Below, piece by piece: positions 26,797 through 35,292 of a DNA stretch of 64,000 nucleotides. This DNA is from Janthinobacterium violaceinigrum (GTDB lineage Bacteria; Pseudomonadota; Gammaproteobacteria; Burkholderiales; Burkholderiaceae_D). The stretch's first letter is position 1, and each line of letters starts with the position of its first letter. The translations under genes and the position numbers were made by a program. Below the pieces are notes generated by a model. It saw nothing but the letters and a program-made list of their open reading frames with translations, did not search any database and was not told the origin of the DNA. Location: positions 62,001 through 126,000 of the forward strand of contig NZ_WFLI01000006.1 of the NCBI RefSeq assembly GCF_009208555.1, in the 5' to 3' direction.

Positions 26797-27662
26797 GCCT
26801 GCTCCTTGGCTGCCTCGGGCGCCGCTGGCGCGGGCGGCGGCGCGCCGCGCGGCACCTTGTAGCGGTTGTAGCTCCACAGATATTGCGCCGGGCTGCGCGC
26901 GATCAACTGTTCCATGGCCGCATTGATGGTGCGCGCCTGTTCCGCCGAGGTACTGTCGAGCGAGTCGGTAAACGGCACGAAGTGCACGACGTAGCCGCGT
27001 CCGCCCGGCAGGCGCTCGGCGTAGGTGATGATCACTTCGGCGCCGCCCATCTGCGCCAGCTTGGCCGGCAGGGTCATGGTGTAGGCGGGGCGGCCGAAGA
27101 AATCGGCCCACACGCCTTCGCCCTCCTGCGGCACCTGGTCGGGCAGCAGGCCGATGGGCTGGCCTTTTTTGAGGCATTTGGCAAAGATGCGCACGCCCGA
27201 CATATTGGCGGGCGCCAGCATCAGGTTTTCGCGCGCGCGGGCCCCTTCGATCAGCGGCTTCAATGCAGCGCGCTTGGGCGGACGGTACATCACGGTGAGC
27301 GGCGTGCGCAGGGCGATCTGCTGGGCGACGATTTCAAAGCAGCCCAGGTGCGGCGTCAGGAAGACGATGCCGCGGCCGTGCTGCAGGGCTTTTTCCACCA
27401 GCTCCCAGTTTTCCACCGTCGCATGGCGCGCCACGCGCTCGGCCGGCGCGCACCAGATGAAGGGCAATTCCAGTACGCTCTTGCCCGCTTCGGCCACGGC
27501 CGTGTGCAAGTGTTGCGAAAACCCCGCACCCTGCATGTTCTCGCGCATGCGGCGCCGATAGGACGGTGAAATGGCGTAAATCACCCAGCCCAGCGCAGCG
27601 CCCAGGCCATGCAGGACGGGCAGGGGAAAGATGGATAAGAAGCGGAAAATTGGGACTAACAT
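26793..27662 (-). CDS. Lipid A biosynthesis lauroyl-type acyltransferase (paralogue)
   Basis: A second LpxL-family member of 289 residues. It has an N-terminal hydrophobic segment (LSIFPLPVLHGLGAALGWVIY) and the active-site motif as TPHLGCFEI, i.e. HX4E. PDQVPQEGEGVWADFFG is a typical substrate-binding loop, and QYLWSYNRYKVP is the conserved C-terminal motif. The ATG at 27662 is preferred; a TTG start at 27701 would add 13 residues ahead of the membrane segment. The C-terminus is Pro/Ala-rich. It is first of the acyltransferase–acyltransferase–dapF unit and is divergent from metK. Confidence 0.9.
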   Translation of the reverse strand: MLVPIFRFLSIFPLPVLHGLGAALGWVIYAISPSYRRRMRENMQGAGFSQHLHTAVAEAGKSVLELPFIWCAPAERVARHATVENWELVEKALQHGRGIVFLTPHLGCFEIVAQQIALRTPLTVMYRPPKRAALKPLIEGARARENLMLAPANMSGVRIFAKCLKKGQPIGLLPDQVPQEGEGVWADFFGRPAYTMTLPAKLAQMGGAEVIITYAERLPGGRGYVVHFVPFTDSLDSTSAEQARTINAAMEQLIARSPAQYLWSYNRYKVPRGAPPPAPAAPEAAKEQA

Positions 27663-27751
27663 GTATAAGCGGTTTCCAGGAATGGCGTGTTGCTGTGCCA
27701 AAATTTTTTAAGAAGCGTAAAATACCACGTATGCAGTAACCGCTGAGTTAA

Positions 27752-27819
27752 TAGACAACTTGCGATGCGGAATATAAATCTCGCTAAAGCGTCGCAGGCA
27801 AAATCCTCTTTACTGCGAC
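27752..27819 (+). promoter_or_regulatory. metK promoter and leader hairpin
   Basis: TAGACA (27752–27757) and TATAAA (27773–27778) resemble -35/-10 elements with a short 15-base spacer. Just downstream GTCGCAG (27791–27797) and CTGCGAC (27813–27819) form a perfect 7-bp stem with a 15-base loop in the presumed 5' leader. It matches no SAM riboswitch class that I recognise. Confidence 0.4.
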
Positions 27820-27850
27820 AGAACATTCACATAGTAAACAGGAGCTTGCA

Positions 27851-29017
27851 ATGTCAAACGACTATCTCTTCACTTCCGAATCCGTCTCGGAAGGCCATCC
27901 CGACAAGGTTGCAGATCAAATTTCCGACGCCATCCTTGACGCCATCCTGGCCCAGGATCCAGCTGCCCGCGTGGCTGCCGAAACCTTGTGCAACACGGGC
28001 CTGGTGGTGCTGGCTGGCGAGATTACCACTCACGCCAATGTGGATTATATTCAAGTTGCGCGCGAAACCATCAAACGCATCGGTTACGACAACACGGAAT
28101 ACGGCATCGACTACAAGGGTTGCGCCGTGCTGGTGGCCTACGACAAGCAGTCGCCGGACATCGCCCAAGGTGTCGATGAAGGTGCGGGGATTGACCTGGA
28201 TCAAGGCGCTGGCGATCAGGGCTTGATGTTCGGTTATGCCTGCGATGAAACGGCCGAGCTGATGCCTGCCGCCATCCACTACGCGCACCGCCTGGTCGAA
28301 CGCCAGTCGCAGCTGCGCAAGGATGGCCGTTTGCCATGGCTGCGTCCGGACGCGAAATCGCAAGTGACCTTGCGCTACGTCGATGGCCGCCCTGTCGGCG
28401 TGCACACGGTCGTGCTGTCGACCCAGCATGCGCCGGAAATCTCGCACTCGCAGATCGAAGAAGCCGTCATCGAAGAAATCATCAAGCCCATCCTGCCGCG
28501 CGAATGGCTGACGGACACGAAATTCCTCGTCAACCCGACGGGCCGTTTCGTCATCGGCGGTCCGCAAGGCGATTGCGGCTTGACCGGCCGCAAGATCATC
28601 GTCGACACCTACGGTGGCGCAGCCCCGCACGGCGGCGGCGCGTTCTCGGGCAAGGACCCGTCGAAAGTCGACCGTTCGGCAGCATATGCGGCCCGCTACG
28701 TGGCGAAAAACATCGTCGCGGCCGGCCTGGCGCGCCAATGCCAGGTGCAGGTCAGCTACGCCATCGGCGTGGCCAAGCCGATCAACATCACCGTCTACAC
28801 GGAAGGCACGGGCGTGATTCCTGACGCGGAAATCGCCAAGCTGGTGCTGGCGCACTTCGACCTGCGTCCAAAAGGCATCGTGCAAATGCTGGACCTGCTG
28901 CGTCCGATCTACCAGAAGAGTGCCGCCTACGGCCACTTCGGCCGCGAAGAGCCGGAATTCACGTGGGAACGCACGGACAAGGTTGCCCTGCTGCGCGACG
29001 CCGCCGGCCTGAAGTAA
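27851..29017 (+). CDS. metK: S-adenosylmethionine synthetase
   Basis: Makes SAM from methionine and ATP. The 388-residue protein has the signatures [20 protein letters not shown] at the start, [12 protein letters not shown] (the ATP-binding GAGDQG), [20 protein letters not shown] (the phosphate-binding motif) and the C-terminal [13 protein letters not shown]. The ribosome site AGGAG is eight bases before the ATG. A strong terminator follows, and ahcY has its own riboswitch-controlled promoter, so metK appears monocistronic although it sits next to its pathway partners. Confidence 0.98.
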   Translation: MSNDYLFTSESVSEGHPDKVADQISDAILDAILAQDPAARVAAETLCNTGLVVLAGEITTHANVDYIQVARETIKRIGYDNTEYGIDYKGCAVLVAYDKQSPDIAQGVDEGAGIDLDQGAGDQGLMFGYACDETAELMPAAIHYAHRLVERQSQLRKDGRLPWLRPDAKSQVTLRYVDGRPVGVHTVVLSTQHAPEISHSQIEEAVIEEIIKPILPREWLTDTKFLVNPTGRFVIGGPQGDCGLTGRKIIVDTYGGAAPHGGGAFSGKDPSKVDRSAAYAARYVAKNIVAAGLARQCQVQVSYAIGVAKPINITVYTEGTGVIPDAEIAKLVLAHFDLRPKGIVQMLDLLRPIYQKSAAYGHFGREEPEFTWERTDKVALLRDAAGLK

Positions 29018-29035
29018 TCCAGTCCGCTTGCTGAT

Positions 29036-29072
29036 GAGCGCCCCGGCCTGCTGGCCGCGGGCGCTTTTTTTA
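29036..29072 (+). terminator. Rho-independent terminator of metK
   Basis: The stem AGCGCCC…GGGCGCT (29037–29043 and 29059–29065), with an inner GGCC/GGCC pairing, is followed by seven T residues. It sits about 20 bases after the metK stop. Confidence 0.9.
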
Positions 29073-29129
29073 TGTGTTGTTACGTGGCAATGCCGTGCAA
29101 ACAGGCTGGCGCGGCGGCCTTGACAATGT

Positions 29130-29135
29130 TAAAAT
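29130..29135 (+). promoter_or_regulatory. ahcY promoter -10 element
   Basis: TAAAAT at 29130–29135 is placed so that transcription would begin about 29142, exactly at the 5' edge of the riboswitch aptamer. No good -35 is seen at the matching distance, which would fit an otherwise weak promoter. A TTGACA at 29120 is too close to act as its -35. Confidence 0.5.
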
Positions 29136-29141
29136 CCCGTG

Positions 29142-29207
29142 TCCGAGGAGCGTTGCGACGAAGAAATTCGCCAGGCTCGGAATATCCTGCAACCGCGCTC
29201 ACGTACC
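29142..29207 (+). ncRNA. S-adenosylhomocysteine (SAH) riboswitch
   Basis: The aptamer matches the SAH riboswitch consensus: CCGAGGAGCGTTGCGAC at 29143–29159, CCAGGCTCGG at 29171–29180 and CCGCGCTCACG near 29193–29203. The helix P1 forms from CCGAG (29143–29147) and CTCGG (29176–29180). The pseudoknot pairs GAGCG (29148–29152) with CGCTC (29196–29200). Known members bind SAH and turn on ahcY and related genes in beta- and gammaproteobacteria. The ahcY ribosome site (AGGAGG at 29224–29229) is close downstream, so control of translation or of early termination are both possible; no clear terminator stem lies between. Confidence 0.93.
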
Positions 29208-29234
29208 TTTTTCAACAACTGAAAGGAGGGCGTG

Positions 29235-30659
29235 ATGAACGCCGTACTCAAATCGCAACACGACTACACCATCGCCGATATCACCTTGGCCGCATGGGGC
29301 GACAAAGAAATCAAGATTGCTGAAACGGAAATGCCTGGCCTGATGGCCATCCGCGAAGAATTCGCGGCAGCGCAGCCTTTGAAAGGCGCGCGCATCACCG
29401 GTTCCATCCACATGACCATCCAGACCGCCGTGCTGATCCAGACCCTGGAAGCACTGGGCGCGCAAGTGCGTTGGGCATCGTGCAACATTTACTCCACACA
29501 GGACCACGCCGCCGCCGCCATCGCTGCTGCCGGCACCCCTGTGTTCGCAGTCAAGGGCGAATCGCTGGACGACTACTGGGAATACACGCACCGCATCTTC
29601 GAATGGCCGAACGTGGACGGCAAGGCCGTCTACTCGAACATGATCCTCGACGATGGCGGCGATGCCACCCTGCTGCTGCACCTGGGCGTGCGCGCGGAAA
29701 CCGACCTGTCGGTGCTGGCCAACCCTGGTTCGGAAGAAGAAATCTGCCTGTTCAACTCGATCAAGAAGCACTTGCTGGCCGATCCGACCTGGTACTCGAA
29801 GCGCCTGCCGGAAATCCTCGGCGTGACGGAAGAAACCACCACCGGCGTGCACCGTTTGTACCAGATGCACAAGGAAGGCAAGCTGGCTTTCCCTGCGATC
29901 AACGTGAACGATTCCGTGACGAAATCGAAGTTCGACAACCTGTACGGCTGCCGCGAGTCGCTGGTCGATGGCATCAAGCGCGCCACCGACGTGATGATCG
30001 CCGGTAAGGTCGCCGTCATCGCCGGTTACGGCGACGTGGGCAAAGGTTCGGCCCAAGCCATGCGCGCCCTGTCGGCGCAAGTGTGGGTGACGGAAGTCGA
30101 CCCGATCTGCGCACTGCAGGCGGCAATGGAAGGCTACCGCGTGGTCACGATGGATTACGCATGCGAACACGGCGACATCTTTGTTACCTGCACGGGCAAC
30201 TACCATATCCTCACGCACGATCACCTGACGCGCATGAAAGACCAGGCCATCGTCTGCAACATTGGTCACTTTGACAATGAAATCGACGTCGCTTCGTTGA
30301 AGCAATACGAGTGGGAAAACATCAAGCCGCAAGTCGACCACATCATCTTCCCGTCGGGCCGCCGCATCATCCTGCTGGCCGAAGGCCGCCTGGTCAACCT
30401 CGGTTGCGGCACGGGCCACCCGTCGTACGTGATGAGCTCGTCGTTTGCCAACCAGACGATCGCGCAGATCGAACTGTACGCCAACACGGCCAACTATCCG
30501 GTCGGCGTGTACACCTTGCCGAAACACCTCGATGAAAAAGTCGCCCGCCTGCAACTCAAAAAGTTGAATGCGCAGCTGACGGAACTGACGCAAGAGCAAG
30601 CCGACTACATTGGCGTGCGCACGGAAGGTCCATACAAGCCAGACCACTACCGCTACTAA
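29235..30659 (+). CDS. ahcY: S-adenosylhomocysteine hydrolase (adenosylhomocysteinase)
   Basis: Splits SAH into adenosine and homocysteine, closing the activated methyl cycle. The 474-residue protein shows the SAHase signatures [16 protein letters not shown] and [21 protein letters not shown] (NAD-binding Rossmann loop). The C-terminal [24 protein letters not shown] has the Lys/Tyr residues that reach into the partner subunit. It includes the roughly 40-residue insert typical of the bacterial long form. The ATG at 29235 is preferred over the GTG at 29232 because AGGAGG lies at proper distance. It is controlled by the SAH riboswitch just upstream. Confidence 0.98.
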   Translation: MNAVLKSQHDYTIADITLAAWGDKEIKIAETEMPGLMAIREEFAAAQPLKGARITGSIHMTIQTAVLIQTLEALGAQVRWASCNIYSTQDHAAAAIAAAGTPVFAVKGESLDDYWEYTHRIFEWPNVDGKAVYSNMILDDGGDATLLLHLGVRAETDLSVLANPGSEEEICLFNSIKKHLLADPTWYSKRLPEILGVTEETTTGVHRLYQMHKEGKLAFPAINVNDSVTKSKFDNLYGCRESLVDGIKRATDVMIAGKVAVIAGYGDVGKGSAQAMRALSAQVWVTEVDPICALQAAMEGYRVVTMDYACEHGDIFVTCTGNYHILTHDHLTRMKDQAIVCNIGHFDNEIDVASLKQYEWENIKPQVDHIIFPSGRRIILLAEGRLVNLGCGTGHPSYVMSSSFANQTIAQIELYANTANYPVGVYTLPKHLDEKVARLQLKKLNAQLTELTQEQADYIGVRTEGPYKPDHYRY

Positions 30660-30691
30660 TCGGTAGTCCGGGGCTGTAACTCATCCTCCGA

Positions 30692-30713
30692 GGGCCGGCG
30701 TCCGCCGCCGGCC
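30692..30713 (+). terminator. Weak GC hairpin after ahcY
   Basis: GGCCGGCG (30693–30700) pairs with CGCCGGCC (30706–30713) around a 5-base loop, in the ahcY–holin-like gap. No T run follows, so it probably modulates rather than ends transcription into the next genes. Confidence 0.35.
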
Positions 30714-30740
30714 TGACCTCACTTTTGACAGGCTAGAGAA

Positions 30741-31097
30741 ATGCGCTTGCTACTGATTTGGTTTATCAATGCGGCAGCCCTGTTTGCCGTCCCTTACCTG
30801 ATGCACTCGGTGACGATGAGCAGCGGCTGGACTGCGCTGCTGGCCGCCGCCGTGCTGGGGCTGGTCAATGCGCTGATCCGCCCCCTGCTGATCCTGCTGA
30901 CCCTGCCCGTGACGTTCTTGTCGCTGGGCCTGTTCATTTTGATCATCAACGGTTTCATGTTCTGGCTGGTGGCGCAGGTGATCGCTGGTTTCCATGTCGC
31001 CAGTTTCTGGTCGGCCGTGGGTGGTGCATTGCTGTACAGCGTCATTTCCTGGGCCCTGTCGACCTTACTTTTGAGTAATGACGATGGCAAACCATAA
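30741..31097 (+). CDS. Phage-holin-superfamily-IV-like four-TM membrane protein
   Basis: A 118-residue, very hydrophobic inner-membrane protein with four predicted helices (about 4–20, 28–46, 52–78 and 88–108). It fits the mycobacterial-type 4-TMS holin family (PF04020), whose VNALIRPLLILLTLPVTFLS motif is visible here. Despite the name, such genes are chromosomal and widely conserved without a phage. It sits between ahcY and metF and overlaps metF by 20 bases, so it is translationally coupled to the methyl-cycle operon. The function is unknown. Confidence 0.85.
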   Translation: MRLLLIWFINAAALFAVPYLMHSVTMSSGWTALLAAAVLGLVNALIRPLLILLTLPVTFLSLGLFILIINGFMFWLVAQVIAGFHVASFWSAVGGALLYSVISWALSTLLLSNDDGKP

Positions 31098-31914
31098 CTT
31101 CAGTATTGAGTTTTTCCCGCCGAAAACCCCGGAAGGGGCGGAAAAGCTGCGTGCCACGCGGGTCAAGTTGTCCGAATTGCATCCGAAGTATTTCTCGGTG
31201 ACGTTTGGCGCGGGCGGCACCACGCAGCAGGGCACGCTCGACACCGTGCGCGAGATCCTGGCGGCCGGCGAAGAAGCCGCGCCCCATCTGTCTTGCGTGG
31301 GCGGTTCGCGCGAATCGATCCGCGCCGTGCTGGCCGACTTCAAGGCGGCTGGCGTGAACCGCATCGTCGCCTTGCGCGGCGACTTGCCGAGCGGCTATGG
31401 CGCCTCGGGCGAGTTCCGCTATGCCAACGAGCTGGTGGAATTCATCCGCGCCGAGACGGGCGACCATTTTCATATCGAAGTGGCCGCCTATCCGGAAGTG
31501 CACCCGCAAGCCCGTTCGCCGCAGGACGACCTGAACGCGTTCGCGCGCAAGGTGCAGGCCGGCGCCGATGCCGCCATCACCCAGTACTTCTACAATGCCG
31601 ACGCGTATTTCCAGTTTGTCGAGCAGACGCAGAAGATGGGCATCAACGTGCCCATCGTGGCCGGCATCATGCCGATCACGAACTACACGCAGCTGATGCG
31701 CTTTTCGGACATGTGCGGCGCGGAAATTCCACGCTGGGTGCGTCTGAAACTGGCCAGCTTTGGCGACGACAGCGCGTCCATCAAGGCTTTCGGCCTGGAC
31801 GTGGTGACGGGCTTGTGCGAACGCCTGCTGGAAGGCGGCGCGCCAGGCTTGCATTTCTATAGCATGAACCAGGCGGCGCCCACGACCGCCTTGTGGCAGC
31901 GCCTGGTCAAGTAA
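31078..31914 (+). CDS. metF: 5,10-methylenetetrahydrofolate reductase
   Basis: FAD-dependent reduction of methylene-THF to methyl-THF, the methyl donor for methionine synthesis. The 278-residue TIM-barrel enzyme has SIEFFPPKTPEG at the N-terminus (with the catalytic Glu), YFSVTFGAGGTT, NRIVALRGDLP and the folate-binding ITQYFYNADAYFQF. The start at 31078 overlaps the holin-like gene; an ATG two codons on (31084) is also possible. Together with metK and ahcY it forms a methyl-cycle cluster. Confidence 0.97.
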   Translation: MTMANHNFSIEFFPPKTPEGAEKLRATRVKLSELHPKYFSVTFGAGGTTQQGTLDTVREILAAGEEAAPHLSCVGGSRESIRAVLADFKAAGVNRIVALRGDLPSGYGASGEFRYANELVEFIRAETGDHFHIEVAAYPEVHPQARSPQDDLNAFARKVQAGADAAITQYFYNADAYFQFVEQTQKMGINVPIVAGIMPITNYTQLMRFSDMCGAEIPRWVRLKLASFGDDSASIKAFGLDVVTGLCERLLEGGAPGLHFYSMNQAAPTTALWQRLVK

Positions 31915-31929
31915 TCCCCATCTGATCCG

Positions 31930-32529
31930 TCAGAGCAGATCGCCCTCGGTCACGATGTGATCGAGGGCGATGTCGTATGTGCCGCTGGCAAAGCTTGCCG
32001 CCAGGCAGGCATAGGCGATGCCCACGGTGCGGGGACGGGGCAATTGCGCCAGGGTGCGGTCGTAATAGCCGCCGCCATAGCCGAGCCGGAAACGTTGCTC
32101 ATTAAACCCCAGGCATGGCACCAGCAGGGTGGCGGGTGCCGGGCACAGGCGCAATTGGGCCGGTACGGCCACGCCCATGCCATCCTTGACCATCGCTTCG
32201 CCCGGCGTCCAGGCAGAAAACGCCAGCGGCGCGTGCTTTTCCAGCACCACCGGCAAGCTTAACTGCACGCCGCGCGTGGCCAGCTGCGCATACGCGCCGT
32301 GCAGGTCCGGCTCGCCATGCAGGGGCCAGTAGACGCCCAGTTCCCCGACGTTTTCCTGCGCGCACCAGTCCAGCAGGCGCTGCGCGATGGCCGCATCCCA
32401 CTGCGTGCGCGTGGCCTCGGGCAGGGCGCGGCGGGCCGCCAGCAAGGCTTTGCGCAAGCCGGCTTTTTCCTGTGGCGCAATGGGTGGCCGTGTAGCCGGA
32501 TCGCATGTTATTCTAGGGTCGCTATTCAT
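31930..32529 (-). CDS. 5-formyltetrahydrofolate cyclo-ligase
   Basis: Converts 5-formyl-THF to 5,10-methenyl-THF using ATP, recycling a folate storage form. The 199 residues contain the N-terminal KAGLRKALLAARRALP region and the family signature LGYGGGYYDRTLA near residues 149–161 that binds the phosphate. It is convergent with metF, 15 bases away, and divergent from the lytic transglycosylase gene with only 32 bases between. That gap leaves no room for a 6S RNA gene, which accompanies this gene in many proteobacteria. Confidence 0.93.
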   Translation of the reverse strand: MNSDPRITCDPATRPPIAPQEKAGLRKALLAARRALPEATRTQWDAAIAQRLLDWCAQENVGELGVYWPLHGEPDLHGAYAQLATRGVQLSLPVVLEKHAPLAFSAWTPGEAMVKDGMGVAVPAQLRLCPAPATLLVPCLGFNEQRFRLGYGGGYYDRTLAQLPRPRTVGIAYACLAASFASGTYDIALDHIVTEGDLL

Positions 32530-32561
32530 ATCACCATCAAGTTAAGATTGAGAGTCGTACA

Positions 32562-34550
32562 TTGATTTCCCCACTGAAATGGATTGCCGGCACGATGCTG
32601 TGTGTTGCATCGGCCTTGTCTCCCCTGGCCGCCCTGGCCCAGGTGTCCGCCACCGTAACGCCTGCCGCACCCGACACGCGCAGCGAGGACGATGCCTTCC
32701 TGCTGCTGCGCGACGCCGCGCGCAAGGATGACATCGAGAAAGCCGACTTTTATGCGGGGCGCCTGACGAATTACCAGATTCCATCGTATGTTGACTATTA
32801 TCGGCTGAAACCGCGCATCAAACAGTTGACCGAGGCGCAATTTCGCGATTACCTGAACCGCTACAAGGGCAGCGCCATCGCCGACCGTTTCCGCAACGAC
32901 TGGCTGCTGGAGCTGGGCCGCAAGCGCGACTGGGTTGTGTTTGACGAGCAATACCCGCAATTCGCGCTCGACGACGACACCCAGCTCAAGTGCTATGCGC
33001 TGATGTCGCGCGCCGCCAAGGGACAGAACGTGGCGCCCGAGGCGCGCAACCTGCTCGTGTCGCCGCCCGGCTATGGCGAAGCGTGCGGCAGCCTGATCGC
33101 GGTGTTGGCGCAAAACGGCCAGTTCGACACGAACGACCTGTGGGCGCAGATCCGCCTGGCGGGCCAGACCAACGCCACGGGTCCCGCGCGCCGCATCGCG
33201 CTGCTGCTGGGCGCCTCCGACGCGAAGATGGCGCAAGCGATCGACTTGCCCGCGCTGGTGCTGGCCAAGGGCCCGGGCGCCAGCCGCGCCGACCATGAAA
33301 TGTACCTGGTGGCCGTGGGCCGCATGGCGAAAAGCACCTTGAAACTGGGCGTGGTGGCCCTGCAAAAGGCGAGTTCGCAGTTGACGGCGCAGGAGCAGGC
33401 CATCGGATGGGCCAGCCTGGCCCTGCAAGCGTCGTATGCGCTGGCGCCGGAAGCGTTTGAATATTGGCAAAAAACCAATGGTGCGCCCCTGACCCAGGAG
33501 CAGATGCAGTGGAAGGCGCGCATTGCCCTGCGGGAAGGGAATTGGCCGCTGGTGAAGGCCGCCATCCAGGCCATGCCGGCGTCCCTGCGCACGGACCCCA
33601 CCTGGGTGTACTGGCTGGCGCGGGCGCAGCAGGCGGAAACGCCGGGCCGCCCGAATGCGCAGGCCGATGCCCTGTACCGCACGATCAGCGAGCAATCGAA
33701 TTTCTACGGCTTGCTGGCCAATGAAGAGCTGGGCAACCATCTGGTGTTGCCGCCGCCGGGCCAGCCCGTGACGCCGGCGGAAATTGCCGTCATGGCGGCC
33801 AATCCGGGCTTGCAGCGGGCCTTGAAATTTTTCAATATGCGTTTGCGCTTCGAAGGCACGCGCGAGTGGAACTGGGAATTGCGTTCGATGACGGACCGCC
33901 AGCACCTGGCGGCCGCGGAATTTGCGCGCCAGAACAATGTGCTCGACCGCATGGTCAACACCTCGGACCGCACGCGTCTGGAAGTGGATTACACGCAGCG
34001 CTATCCGACGCCGCACGACGACGTCATGCACCCGGCCACGCAGACGCTGGGCCTGGATAAGGCCTGGGTGTATGGCTTGATCCGCCAGGAATCGCGCTTC
34101 ATCATGGATGCGCAGTCGCATGTGGGTGCCTCGGGCCTGATGCAGGTGATGCCGTCGACGGCCCGCTATGTCGCCAAGAAGATCGGGCTCACCGATTTCG
34201 TCACAGAAACCCTGAGCGATGTGCGCACCAACGTCTTGCTGGGCACCAACTACCTGAACATGGTGCTCGGTGGCCTCGACGGTTCGCAAGTGCTGGCCAG
34301 CGCCGCCTACAACGCAGGACCGGGGCGCCTGCGCATCTGGCGCGCCACCATGACGCGTCCGCTGGAAGGCGCCGTCTTCGCCGAAACGATCCCGTACACG
34401 GAAACGCGCGGCTACGTGAAAAACGTGATGGCCAACGCCACCTATTACGCGGCCCTGTTCGAGAAGAGCCCGCAGTCGCTGAAAGCGCGCCTGGGCACCG
34501 TGGGACCGAAAAACAGCGCTGTTTCCGCCGATTTGCCATCATCCAACTAA
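32562..34550 (+). CDS. Soluble-type lytic murein transglycosylase (Slt-like)
   Basis: Periplasmic enzyme that cleaves the peptidoglycan glycan strand to give 1,6-anhydromuropeptides. The 662-residue precursor has a signal peptide (MISPLKWIAGTMLCVASALSPLAALA). A long superhelical alpha domain (about 35–470) follows, then a C-terminal SLT domain with the catalytic Glu in GLIRQESRFI (near residue 510), GASGLMQVMPSTA, and AAYNAGPGRLRIW. The start is TTG at 32562, which is required to include the signal peptide; the ribosome site is weak. Order and length agree with Slt70. Confidence 0.95.
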   Translation: MISPLKWIAGTMLCVASALSPLAALAQVSATVTPAAPDTRSEDDAFLLLRDAARKDDIEKADFYAGRLTNYQIPSYVDYYRLKPRIKQLTEAQFRDYLNRYKGSAIADRFRNDWLLELGRKRDWVVFDEQYPQFALDDDTQLKCYALMSRAAKGQNVAPEARNLLVSPPGYGEACGSLIAVLAQNGQFDTNDLWAQIRLAGQTNATGPARRIALLLGASDAKMAQAIDLPALVLAKGPGASRADHEMYLVAVGRMAKSTLKLGVVALQKASSQLTAQEQAIGWASLALQASYALAPEAFEYWQKTNGAPLTQEQMQWKARIALREGNWPLVKAAIQAMPASLRTDPTWVYWLARAQQAETPGRPNAQADALYRTISEQSNFYGLLANEELGNHLVLPPPGQPVTPAEIAVMAANPGLQRALKFFNMRLRFEGTREWNWELRSMTDRQHLAAAEFARQNNVLDRMVNTSDRTRLEVDYTQRYPTPHDDVMHPATQTLGLDKAWVYGLIRQESRFIMDAQSHVGASGLMQVMPSTARYVAKKIGLTDFVTETLSDVRTNVLLGTNYLNMVLGGLDGSQVLASAAYNAGPGRLRIWRATMTRPLEGAVFAETIPYTETRGYVKNVMANATYYAALFEKSPQSLKARLGTVGPKNSAVSADLPSSN

Positions 34551-34562
34551 AACCCGCCGACC

Positions 34563-35279
34563 ATGCAAACGACCATTCTCGATCCCAGCCTGACGCAAAC
34601 CCTGGCCGCCGCGCGCGAGCCGGGCCTGACCCTCATCATCGGCAACAAGAATTACTCGTCTTGGTCGATGCGCCCGTGGGTGGCCATGACGGCCTTCGGC
34701 ATCCCGTTTCATGAGGTGCGCGTCTTGCTCGACCAGAGCGACACGGCGACGAAAATCGCCGAATATTCGGCCTGCGGCCGCGTGCCCGTGCTGCTGGCGG
34801 GCGAGATGACGATCTGGGACAGCCTGGCCATCTGCGAATACCTGGCCGAGCAGTTTCCCGATAAGCACCTGTGGCCGCAGGACGTGGCTGCGCGCGCCAT
34901 GGCACGCTGTGTCTGCGCGGAAATGCACTCGGGCTTTGCTGGCTTGCGCACGGATATGTCGATGAATATCAAGGCAAAATTGCCGGGCCGGGGCCGCACG
35001 GCCGCCGCCCAGGCCGACATCGGCCGCATCAGCGAAATCTGGGAAGAGTGTCTGTCGCGCTTTGGCCACCACCAGTTCCTGTTTGGCGACTTTTCCATTG
35101 CCGATGCGTATTTCGCCCCCGTCGTCATGCGTTTCCGCACGTATGGCGTGAGCCTGGCGCCGGCCCTGAACGCGTATTGCGAACGCGTGCAGGCCCACCC
35201 GGCCGTGGCCCGCTGGATCGCGGAAGCGTTGGCGGAAACGGAAGTCGCTGCCAAGCACGACGCGGAATTGCCCGATTAA
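34563..35279 (+). CDS. Glutathione S-transferase family protein
   Basis: A 238-residue cytosolic GST. The N-terminal thioredoxin-like domain has NKNYSSWSMRPWVAM (catalytic Ser region) and the cis-Pro motif GRVPVLL followed by IWDSLAICEYLAE. The helical C-terminal domain ends with FGDFSIADAYFAPVVMRF, the N-capping box. It lies 12 bases after the transglycosylase gene and 13 bases before cca, so it may be co-transcribed with them. The substrate is unknown. Confidence 0.93.
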   Translation: MQTTILDPSLTQTLAAAREPGLTLIIGNKNYSSWSMRPWVAMTAFGIPFHEVRVLLDQSDTATKIAEYSACGRVPVLLAGEMTIWDSLAICEYLAEQFPDKHLWPQDVAARAMARCVCAEMHSGFAGLRTDMSMNIKAKLPGRGRTAAAQADIGRISEIWEECLSRFGHHQFLFGDFSIADAYFAPVVMRFRTYGVSLAPALNAYCERVQAHPAVARWIAEALAETEVAAKHDAELPD

Positions 35280-35292
35280 AGAGACGTTGACG

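Noticed and set aside
30741..31097. Holin-like gene as a prophage remnant
   Set aside because: There are no other phage genes, it overlaps metF in a metabolic operon, and the family is common on chromosomes.
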